Assembly: GCA_934047225.1 (NCBI GenBank) | Contig: OW204004.1 | Location: 4,902,401-4,966,400 of the forward strand | Reading direction: 5' to 3' | Length of the DNA stretch: 64,000 bases | DNA from: Ypsolopha sequella | Taxonomy: Eukaryota > Arthropoda > Insecta > Lepidoptera > Ypsolophidae | Shown here: piece by piece, positions 56,309 to 64,000 of the stretch | How positions within the stretch are numbered: position 1 is the stretch's first letter | Layout: the number at the start of each line of letters is the position of its first letter | Program-made: the position numbers and the translations under genes | The notes under the pieces: model-generated | What the model was told of the DNA's origin: nothing | Databases searched by the model: none | Seen by the model: only the letters and a program-made list of their open reading frames with translations

Positions 56309-56622
56309 CACGGTGGGCTGAAATCGAAATTTAGTGGAATTAGCGATGCATAAAAACCAACTTTACTTTTCAGATTTTTTGTTGATACTACCGTATTCTA
56401 CTAATTACGTAGATGATTTTTTTCTAATGATTTTTCTTTCTAGTACTTATATTTTCGCCAATAAACGCCTTTGTTTATTTTTTTGTATGGAGAAAAACAC
56501 ATTTGGTGATTTTATTCAAAAGTCTCAAAAAATCTCAACATATGGATTGAGGATTCTAATAGTCTGTATGTTTAGCTTTCACCATACCCAAGGAGTGGCC
56601 TCGCAAATCCTCGCAACCGAGC
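56309..56622 (+). repeat. Transib left terminal inverted repeat
   Basis: About 313 bp, mirrored at 59397-59709. It carries a chance open frame (also seen in the other copy) that I do not count as a gene. Weaker similarity continues for another 80 bp inward. Confidence 0.93.
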
Positions 56623-56846
56623 TAAAACGTGACCAACTTAATAGTGTAGTTGTGTCCATACATTTTGTTAAGAATCATAAGTTTGTCGTAGACATTTTTG
56701 AAGATTTCTAGAAAATTGACTATGTACTCTATTCCACACCACCTAGGAGGTTGAATACTAGGCGCGTTTTTTTTATAGTGGTATCCCCAGTAGGCCTTAT
56801 CCACTCAGGTAAGAAGCACAATTATATTCTTACAAATAATTGTTGT

Positions 56847-58970
56847 TTATTCTTCTTCAGATGATGAGCTATTGAATTCTGTGATAGTGTCGATGTCTAG
56901 GAACTCGATATTTTCTTTATCTGGCTGCTCATCTTGACGAAGCAAGCTACGAGCATCACTTGACAAAATCTTGTGACCTCTGTTTAGTTTAGGTCTATAT
57001 ATCGACAAATATGGATCAGATGTCAATAACAAATTATGCAGAATGTCTTCGTTGGTTGCTGTCCTGCAAAATTTTCTTGAGTGATGGAGGCGAAATCTTC
57101 TGAAATCTTTATTCCTCGACTCGGAAGCTTCTTCAGATAATTTTCCGATTGCTGTAATTCCAAAGTGTTCAATTATATCACCTCCATGAACCAGAATTTT
57201 ATGCACGCTTGGTGGCATGAAATACCAAGGATACAAATCTACATATAATCTGCAAGTTTCTTTGGCATACTCTTTGAATTTTTGTATATCAATGAGTTGC
57301 CCTGATGATATTGCCTGTAATATCACTGAAAATCTGTGAATAAGACGTTCATCCACTTTTGTAATTGATGCTGTTGTTTTGGGATCAGCAAAAAATCTCC
57401 GTGCAGTGTTACCATCATTTGTAGTGCCATGACTTTGTTTCACAACATCAATCAATAATCCTGTTTTACTTCTGAATTTATCTTGAATTTTTGTTTTTCT
57501 TTTTTCCATAGTTTGCTTATCATTTCCAGTTGCCGTACGTTTTTTGAATTTTTTCCTATAAGCAATATGTAGAATGCATTCCATGAATCGAATCCATGCA
57601 TGGAGAGATGAGAGTCCATATTTATAAATGTTCGTGTCACATTGTTTCATCTCAATGATTTCCAACTTGTTCATTTCTGATGGAAGAGCTTTGCATATGT
57701 CGCATGTCTGTGTTGAGGTCTCACTTAGTACAGCTGTAATTTTTCCATCTATCATGGTCATCAATAAAGAATGATGAATTTTGTTCCCATCAATTTCGCT
57801 TGGTAATAAATTATTGATCTCATATTCCAACTGGGCCATTTCACTTATGATATTAAATTTGGTTTCTTTAATGAATTTAAAGAAAATTGGGCAACAAAAA
57901 TAGGTAGAGTTGGGTATTTCGTTTTCCCATAAAATATTTTCGCCATGCACTAGTTTAATGGGTACCAAACTGGCCATAAAAATGCTTGAGTCATCTTCAT
58001 TTTCAGCGAGAACTTGTTTGTAGTTGCTTTGGTTTGATGCCCCATCAAATCCCCATTTGCTTATTAGTTTCAGGTCTCCTATTTTCTCGATATTAATACC
58101 CTTCAAAATTCGTTTACTTGTGTGATCTAAGAGAGCCTGTAAATTTATTTGAGCTCCCATCTCAGATATATCTAGAGCTGCTTTTGGTGGGTAGCATTCT
58201 TGTTTTGCTTGCTGTATTGAATAATACGAAGGATATAAATTTACACCTTCTTCTATAGCAATTGTCCTCATAGTATTGTACTGCCATTTTGTGAGCTTCA
58301 AAGATAGCAAACTACCTAGAGACTTCTCTGGGGACATAATACTACCAGTCGATGTTTGCTTTGTAGCTGTTTTTTGGAAAACGATATTTTTAATTCTTTC
58401 AACATCTTGTGGATTAGCTAACAGGTACTCTAAAATTGCCGCAACATCTTTGTTTCCATTAGCTTTTAATCTTAATGAAGTGGCAAATGATAATTCCTGT
58501 GAGTTATGATAATCACTGATTTGTTCTACTCGCTTTTTCTTTTGCTTATGCCCAAGATCAGTAAAAGGTTTTCGTGGACTTACATGAATTGTTGAAGTTC
58601 CAACTGAAGTCTTAATAGGTGAGTAGGTACTTTCTTTCGATGTGCTTGGAATGGAACTTATTTCTGTAGGTAGAACAGTTTTCACACAATCCGGCCACCT
58701 AATCTCCGACTCCAACCACCCACTGTGATGTTTACGAAAATTGGCAAATTTTGAGCCACTGTTGAGCCACCGTCTATGAAGATTAAAACAGTACTTTCTG
58801 CAATATGTTTTCAGAACAGACTGATCGTTTTTAGTCAACGTAATCGTTAACGCTGCGCTTATGGCATTGTACAACATATCATGGTTGTTTAAACTACCAT
58901 TGTTCTTCAGAAGAACAAAAAGGTCTAAATTTGTTGCAAAACGCTCCATTGCAATCAACACCACAAACAC
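56847..58970 (-). CDS. Transib transposase (RAG1-core-like)
   Basis: 707 codons, no stop or frameshift. The first Met is at 58970; Met8 (58949, MERFATNLDLFVLL) is the more likely start. Candidate DDE triad: D309 (KWGFDGASNQSNYKQ), D408 (LLMTMIDGKITAV) and E617 (SEEASESRNKDFRRFRLHH). The last block closely parallels the ESGNKLFRRFR motif around the catalytic Glu of RAG1. A CxxC pair follows D408 (C423, C426), as in RAG1. Other blocks: FMASLVPIKLV, GTTNDGNTARRFF. The tail is acidic (SSSSEEE). Single exon. It would cut at CACGGTG ends and insert into GC-rich targets. The best-preserved gene in the window. Confidence 0.9.
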   Translation of the reverse strand: MFVVLIAMERFATNLDLFVLLKNNGSLNNHDMLYNAISAALTITLTKNDQSVLKTYCRKYCFNLHRRWLNSGSKFANFRKHHSGWLESEIRWPDCVKTVLPTEISSIPSTSKESTYSPIKTSVGTSTIHVSPRKPFTDLGHKQKKKRVEQISDYHNSQELSFATSLRLKANGNKDVAAILEYLLANPQDVERIKNIVFQKTATKQTSTGSIMSPEKSLGSLLSLKLTKWQYNTMRTIAIEEGVNLYPSYYSIQQAKQECYPPKAALDISEMGAQINLQALLDHTSKRILKGINIEKIGDLKLISKWGFDGASNQSNYKQVLAENEDDSSIFMASLVPIKLVHGENILWENEIPNSTYFCCPIFFKFIKETKFNIISEMAQLEYEINNLLPSEIDGNKIHHSLLMTMIDGKITAVLSETSTQTCDICKALPSEMNKLEIIEMKQCDTNIYKYGLSSLHAWIRFMECILHIAYRKKFKKRTATGNDKQTMEKRKTKIQDKFRSKTGLLIDVVKQSHGTTNDGNTARRFFADPKTTASITKVDERLIHRFSVILQAISSGQLIDIQKFKEYAKETCRLYVDLYPWYFMPPSVHKILVHGGDIIEHFGITAIGKLSEEASESRNKDFRRFRLHHSRKFCRTATNEDILHNLLLTSDPYLSIYRPKLNRGHKILSSDARSLLRQDEQPDKENIEFLDIDTITEFNSSSSEEE

Positions 58971-59396
58971 GCCACGACAAACGACCTAATTCAAAATGAA
59001 TAAATAGATCGCACCAATCTCAAAAAATCACTGTCTCTAACCAAGGATGGCGATAGACTAAATTACTAATTTGTGTTGTGCTTAGAACAATTATTGTGTA
59101 TGTTTATGGTACTCTATATGCTGGGGCATTGTGATTGGTCGGTGGTTGCATTATTTGCTATTCTGCTAGCAACCCTTTGAGCCGCAATTCCAGGAATCCC
59201 ACGCAGCTGCAGTATTCAACCGCCTCGTAATTAGTGTGTGAATAACAAATCAAATTCGTCATCATTGCTTTTCTAATTCTCTGAAGCAAATTATAAGAGT
59301 TTTTATATGAAATTCTTCAAAATATCATTAACAAACTTATGATTCTTAACAAAATGTATGGACTCAGCTTCAAAATTAAGTTGGTCAGAAGATTGG

Positions 59397-59709
59397 CTCG
59401 GTTGCGAGCATTTGCGAGGCCACTCCTTGGGTATGGTGAAAGCTAAACATACAGACTATTAGAATCCTCAATCCATATGTTGAGATTTTTTGAGACTTTT
59501 GAATAAAATCACCAAATGTGTTTTTCTCCATACAAAAAAATAAACAAAGGCGTTTATTGGCGAAAATATAAGTACTAGAAAGAAAAATCATTAGAAAAAA
59601 ATCATCTACGTAATTAGTAGAATACGGTAGTATCAACAAAAAATCTGAAAAGTAAAGTTGGTTTTTATGCATCGCTAATTCCACTAAATTTCGATTTCAG
59701 CCCACCGTG
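59397..59709 (-). repeat. Transib right terminal inverted repeat
   Basis: The inverted copy of 56309-56622. The transposase start (58970) lies 427 bp inside, so the promoter is probably in or near this repeat. Confidence 0.93.
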
Positions 59710-59714
59710 CGCCG

Positions 59715-59830
59715 GTCGCGGCGCCTGGGATTGGCTTGCGGCGGGGGTTGAGGCGGTGGCGGCGGGGAGTGGGGGGAAATCTTGGCAGCTGTTTGCCCAG
59801 TTTAGTGGTTTAAGGCGATATGAAAAAAAA
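59715..59830 (-). pseudogene. Jockey ORF1 upstream piece
   Basis: A Pro/Ala-rich open stretch (ATASTPAASQSQAPRP) whose frame joins that of 56308-55944 if the Transib and one CGCCG copy are taken out. A frame break lies upstream near 59825. The LINE's 5' end is not defined. Confidence 0.5.
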
Positions 59831-59899
59831 TTATGAGAGCTTGAGGGGCGTGGTTTAGCCGTAGACGCGGGGAGCGCCCCGATTTCAACATCGCGAGAG

Positions 59900-61220
59900 C
59901 GTGCCGCGCGGCAACGATCTTGCTTGCGTTTCGAAGTTTTAGAAAAGAGGAGTCATGGAGTCGTTCATAATAAAATAGTGTTGGTTACTTTTTATCTGTG
60001 TTATGTTTATACCAGCCAGTTGTAAGGCACCCATTGAAGCTTTTACGGATGTAAATGATTTTACTTATGTTAAATAAATATTTTTTGGCTTTGACTATGT
60101 ATGTAAGTAACCTAGTGTACACGAATGTATGTCTACTTATGTATTAGCAGTGATTGGAATAATCATATACTTAGAACAAATTCACAAAATAATAATTTCG
60201 ATACGAGTACATTTATTAAATATTTAACTATCCATAATTTTATCCGGGATATGATTTTGGGGCACAAATACAATAAAAACTACGAAGTCGGTATATTCAG
60301 TTATTTGTATTCAATCATTCATTTATTTCTATTTAAAGTTTACAAAATACCATTTCACGCCTTGGGAAAAATAGGAATTAAGGAAAAATATTGAAGTGAT
60401 GAATATTTTAGACCATTTAATTTTTTATACATAACTTTGTTTACATAAGGTTATACTTATTCATACATCCAAATTTATACTGAAAATTCGGTATAAAGGT
60501 CCAATGACCCTTTTTCTGGAAATTCTTAATTTATTATTTTCTTTTCCTCTATAAACGCAAGCCAAGCCCTGAGTCAATACAACGGAGGGTCAAAATTTTG
60601 TTTTTTGAAATTTGCAAAGTATAACCTTTTGCAAATTTTGCAAAATAAAATTGTGACCTCTTATAGTAATTACCTCTCGGGTGGGCTTGCGTTTGTAGGG
60701 AACACGAAAAAATATTTACTTATTTCACAAAATGGGTCATTGAATCTTGATACTGAGCACTTACCGAGTCTTCAGTATGAATTTGGCTGCATAAATAAAA
60801 CTGAGTTTGCATACTATGTTCTAAAGTTGTTCTAATGTTTATGTTCTAAAGTTGATTAAAAACGAGAGGATTTTATAATAATAAGGTTAAAATTTAGTAT
60901 CGTTTGGCAGGCGGACGGTGAGGAGGGGGTCAGGGAGGGGTGAAGGGGGGTAGCCACTACCCCCTGGTACCCCCCCCCCCATTAAAAGGTAATCCACCGT
61001 TTTTTTAAATTAAATTTTTCTTTTTTGAGGTTATAATCAACAAATTCAGGTTATATTTTTAAAGTAAAGGTGGGGAGAGATGGAAAAACTTCCTCATAAG
61101 GGGGGAGTGCAGAAACCCCCCTTCTTTTAACCTTGAACCTACCAGTGCAGAAGTCAATTTTTGAACCATTTGAACCTATCAATACTGAAGTCGCTTTTAT
61201 ATCACAAATTCACTTCTGCA
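59900..61220. other. Unassigned AT-rich stretch with G/C homopolymers
   Basis: No supported gene; open frames at 60125-60394 and 60605-60835 show no motif. Near 60905-60985 a G-rich run (gaggagggggtcagggagg) is followed by C13, giving a hairpin-prone segment. An imperfect counterpart (ggggggagtgcagaaacccccc) lies at 61098-61122. Confidence 0.3.
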
Positions 61221-61224
61221 TCGG

Positions 61225-61412
61225 CTACGGCGCTGCGGGAAGTGCAGCCCCTTCGCCCTTGCGTAACAAAGCACAGGCACCCGTGCTCACCTCCGCAGCT
61301 TCGGCTTGTTGGTCGCCTTCGGCGACCAGCCTCAGCCGCTACGGCTCACACAGGTGCCTAAGCTTTATTACTGCGGGCGGGGGCTGCCCTCCCTTCGCGC
61401 CTTCGGCTTTTT
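61225..61412. other. GC-rich island with short palindromes
   Basis: GC-rich in an AT-rich setting, with words such as GGTCGCCTTCGGCGACC (61308-61324) and TCAGCCGCTACGGCT. It is open on the plus strand, but low complexity explains this. Probably part of an unidentified repeat. Confidence 0.35.
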
Positions 61413-62089
61413 AAATACACTCTAGGGGTAGTAGCCACAAGACTGTATAGAGTCGGGGTGCTCTGATTCGGTTTTGAAACAGATTCAACCTATTTTAACT
61501 ATGAAGTGGGGGTATACTTACCTCCTTTTAAGCAGGATTTCTAGGTAAAAACAAATAAAGCAACAAAATATTCATACATTTTTTATTTATTCAATACAAA
61601 ATTACTAATAAACGAATTACGAATGACAGTAACACATGACGCAGTTTTTTTTTGTTGCGTTCCGTTTCATCGATATTGCACAATATTTTACACCACAGAC
61701 AATAGACTAGGGCATATTTGGTTGTCAAACGCCCATTTTAACGTTCCGTTTTCGCCTTTTACCTGATTTGAGGTAAGAAACAATTTTTATTAATTTCTCG
61801 AAAATTGTGCATTACCTTTTAATAAGTGTGGTAGCGTTATAATCGGGGACCCCACCTCTACCAGCTTTAACCACTTTTGCCCCCATACAACTGCCAAACG
61901 ATACTAAATCCAACCCAATAATATTTTACTGCTCTTTATCCGTTTAATTTTAAAAACATCGATCGAGCGGTAAAAATCATAAGGACTAAAGTAGTCGTAA
62001 ATCAAATTTACAGCAACTTAAGTTCTTATTATTTTAGTAGAAATGTTGAAAACAACGGAGTAATTGAGCAAAAACAATATTTGTTTTTA
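61413..62089. other. Unassigned stretch
   Basis: AT-rich, no supported gene or repeat. Confidence 0.25.
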
Positions 62090-62450
62090 ACAGCCATAAA
62101 TAAGACTTTGCCAAATCTCCTTCCAATGATGGCTGCAGCACCGGATAATGCAGCATAATTGGTCCTGTAAGAACGTTTGCACCAGCAACCATCTAAAATG
62201 ACATCAATTATTGGTATTCCGTCTTTACTGACTCTTCTCTTTCAAAGCCGCTTCTTTCTCACGTTCTCCTGCACGTTTTATTTCTTCCCACGCTGTCACT
62301 TCCCATTCATCAAAAACTTCGTCTTGGGCTTTTTTATATCTATAATTTGATAAAGCTGGTAAATCTAGCGCTGCTGAAAATTGATTTAGCTGAGCATTAC
62401 CACAACCTGCTGCTATGATACCCGAAACGATACCCGATACCCGAACGAAA
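62090..62450 (-). pseudogene. Mutator-like transposase domain fragment
   Basis: The minus strand reads ALDLPALSNYRYKKAQDEVF and EWEVTAWEEIKRAGEREKEA, then one frame over GIPIIDVILDGCWCKRSYRT, ALSGAAAIIGRRFGKVLFMA. The DG-W-KRSY ... ALSG-A-IIG-TGKVLF pattern is that of the 'Mutator-like transposase' domain found in insect and cnidarian elements; the Asp of VILDG would be catalytic. A frameshift lies near 62245. The C-terminal part is absent. Confidence 0.6.
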
Positions 62451-63057
62451 CGATGATTCGTGTTTTGATACCTCGATCAGATCATTAAAAATTTTTTTCA
62501 CGTCGACTACTCTATGTCCATCTATGCTCGTGTTTATTTCATCCTAAAAAAAAAAACATTTAAAAAACATTAAAACACAGGCTTATATAGCAAATATTAT
62601 ATTCAGACTTGGTGAATAGGTACTAGGTACTCTAGTGAGCACTCTATATTATTTTCTTAGCGTCTTCTCTTTAAATTTTTTTTAAGCTAAAAATAAAGTA
62701 AAAGACAATATTTACGTGTCTTAACATTAGTAATTAAATGTAAGTCGATAAAGGGCAACTTCAGTCACCTGTGTTCTGTCGATCCGCCAACACATTCCGT
62801 AGTTAGTTTTACCGCAGGGGTATTATTTTCAATAGTTTTTTCAATTCTACAAAATACAAACACATAGTTTTTTTAACAAGAATTATTGTCATAGGATTTT
62901 TTTTCTTCAGGATTAGAAATAAATAAATTACTACCAACCCTTTTTGTTCAAACGAATTGGCATATTCTTCTTCGTCCAAATTCAAAAATATTAATGGCGA
63001 CTCCATTCCTTTTTCAATATTATGTGAATATTAGAAAAAATACGTAAGTATACTTAC
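62451..63057. other. Spacer with possible small exon
   Basis: The minus strand at 63006-62935 (MESPLIFLNLDEEEYANSF) could be an exon between the two Mutator-like pieces, but there is no family match. The rest is AT-rich. Confidence 0.25.
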
Positions 63058-63147
63058 ATTCTCTTTTCTCTCATTTTATGAGCATTTTCTTTGAGGCGTT
63101 GAATGTGTCGGGTTTTGTTCATTACCCTTTTTCGTTTATTAGTCATT
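63058..63147 (-). pseudogene. Probable first exon of the Mutator-like element
   Basis: MTNKRKRVMNKTRHIQRLKE followed by a basic helix and a GTAAGT donor near 63055. Basic N-termini of this kind open many Mutator-like element proteins. Position and strand fit the fragment at 62090-62450. Confidence 0.35.
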
Positions 63148-63466
63148 ACAATGTTACAATTTATTATGCGAGTAATCACGGCCGCAACTGACGTAGAACC
63201 GTCTCTGACAATGGTCATGAGCGGACTGAGCGGACGCGGGAAAGTGACATCGCAGGGTTGCCAGATGACAAATTTTTTTTCTCGTACCAGGGTTGCTAAA
63301 TATCTCGTAATTTCAACAGATAATCTCGTAAAAGCATAAATTTAAAGAAACTCAAATAAAATTAATGAGTTTATGCTATTTACTGTACTATGTAACTTGT
63401 GTAGTCATATTCTTTGCGCTTGGGGCTGTTAAATTCAAACAAAACAATTAAAAATCATATTTTTTA

Positions 63467-64000
63467 TTAATTATATTCGACATCAGGGATGTTAGTAAAA
63501 TCATCTTTATTTTTAGAGTATAGCTTTTCAGCTGTCATTCTGGCGTACATTTCTTTTGATGGTTCGAAATTTACGCAATTACCTTTGCGATTTGGACCTT
63601 TAGCGCTTTCGGAAGCTAAAAGTGTACCATTTACTGTATCTGTAATAAGACGATTTCTTAAATCTGTTTTTATTAGGTTAGTCTTACTAAATACCCGCTC
63701 ACAGTCTGCATTTGCATGAGGCAAAGCCAAGACTGCGAGGGCAAAACTGGCCAATTCGGAGAAATCTTCTGTTTTATGTAACATCGCCCAAAACTCATCA
63801 GGCTCTGTGGTATTTTTAAGCTCTGCAGGATGGCGGGCTTTTGCAATCGGTAATCTTCTCCACTGATCATCTATTTGTTGTTTTTTAGTGTCATCAAACG
63901 ATGCAATTATACGTGGCACGACTTCCATCAAAGGCATCAATGTTGGGACGTGTTCTCTGAAATCGTTGGAGAGAGCTGATGCTGGTCCGAGAGCTTGGAG
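63467..64000 (-). pseudogene. hAT-family transposase C-terminal part
   Basis: Reads ELASFALAVLALPHANADCE, then RVFSKTNLIKTDLRNRLITD, i.e. the hAT C-terminal dimerisation region with the conserved ADCERVFS word. The gene continues beyond the right end of the window, so completeness cannot be judged. The visible part is open for 157 codons and ends at a stop at 63467-63469. The product would be a cut-and-paste transposase or a domesticated relative. Confidence 0.8.

Larger units (their letters stand above)
56309..59709 (-). mobile_element. Transib transposon, apparently complete
   Basis: 3,401 bp. Both ends begin CACGGTGGGCTGAAATC. The heptamer-like CACGGTG resembles the CACAGTG of V(D)J recombination sign sequences. 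The 5-bp duplication CGCCG lies at 56304-56308 and 59710-59714, matching the GC-rich 5-bp target preference known for Transib. The terminal inverted repeats are about 313 bp (56309-56622 and 59397-59709), with one mismatch seen by eye, then fade. The interior has one uninterrupted transposase gene. The element sits in ORF1 of the Jockey LINE. It looks recent and potentially autonomous. Confidence 0.93.
42010..59900 (-). mobile_element. Jockey-type LINE split by two DNA transposons
   Basis: The minus-strand LINE begins near 59.9 kb (5' limit uncertain) and ends in a poly(A) tail (T23 at 42010-42032 on the plus strand). Its parts are: ORF1 remnant 59830-59710 and 56308-55944, endonuclease 55996-54941, and RT 44334-42251. 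The two interruptions are 56309-59709 (Transib) and 44337-54938 (CACTA-like). Without the inserts and one duplication copy each, the LINE would be about 3.9 kb. The ORF2 frame is continuous across the second insertion. Confidence 0.85.

Noticed and set aside
56334..56711. 125-codon open frame in the left Transib repeat
   Set aside because: The same frame lies in both terminal repeats, is AT-rich and hydrophobic without a domain, and points inward from the end; taken as a by-product of the repeat.
60125..60835. Two open frames of 76-89 codons
   Set aside because: AT-rich, no motif, no splice or family support.

Overview
The window reads as AT-rich insect genomic DNA, most likely lepidopteran. 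Evidence: tRNA-headed SINEs, a fragment of the moth-type repeat with the 'cacgcctgtctcccag' motif near 23.1 kb, and BEL/Pao, piggyBac, Jockey, Transib and mariner-type elements together. Introns are short with ordinary GT/AG sites. I see no operons, CRISPR arrays or prokaryotic signals. Almost everything recognisable is a mobile element; only a few isolated exons (27.8, 33.0 and 35.0 kb) look like possible host coding sequence.

Layout. 0-2 kb: decayed Helitron. 2.9-6.3 kb: broken P-element/THAP9-like gene (minus strand) with a SINE in an intron. 6.5-7.0 kb: near-perfect palindrome. 7.0-7.9 kb: DUF7869-like transposon gene remnant. 9.3-16.6 kb: complete BEL/Pao LTR retrotransposon (minus strand) with two 573-bp LTRs and a GCTAA target duplication. 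It sits beside a SANT-like/Ulp1-like element remnant (16.6-18.7 kb). 20.1-21.6 kb: THAP-type gene fragments. 21.9-26.4 kb: large inverted duplication around a CXC-domain transposon gene. 28.8-31.9 kb: two mariner-like elements of the same family; the second lies between two fragments resembling a family B DNA polymerase of Maverick/adintovirus type. 35.5-37.7 kb: CR1/Jockey-like LINE. 38.8-41.5 kb: piggyBac split by a second LINE fragment.

The most informative part is 42.0-59.9 kb, a nested transposon stack. A Jockey-type LINE (minus strand) was interrupted twice. The first insert is a 3.4-kb Transib element with CACGGTG termini, a CGCCG target duplication and an uninterrupted 707-codon RAG1-core-like transposase. 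The second is a 10.6-kb CACTA/EnSpm-like element with CACT termini and a TA duplication. The CACTA-like element carries two genes on one strand: a zinc-finger transposase (one frameshift) and a seven-exon, about 542-codon accessory gene starting with a SAM-like domain (one stop codon). It also holds a 4-copy tandem array of about 220 bp and subterminal repeats.

59.9-64.0 kb holds mostly unrecognised sequence, Mutator-like transposase fragments and the C-terminal part of a hAT transposase that runs off the window. The proposed best candidates for closer study are the Transib element and the accessory gene of the CACTA-like element. All family assignments come from reading motifs by eye; no database search was possible.
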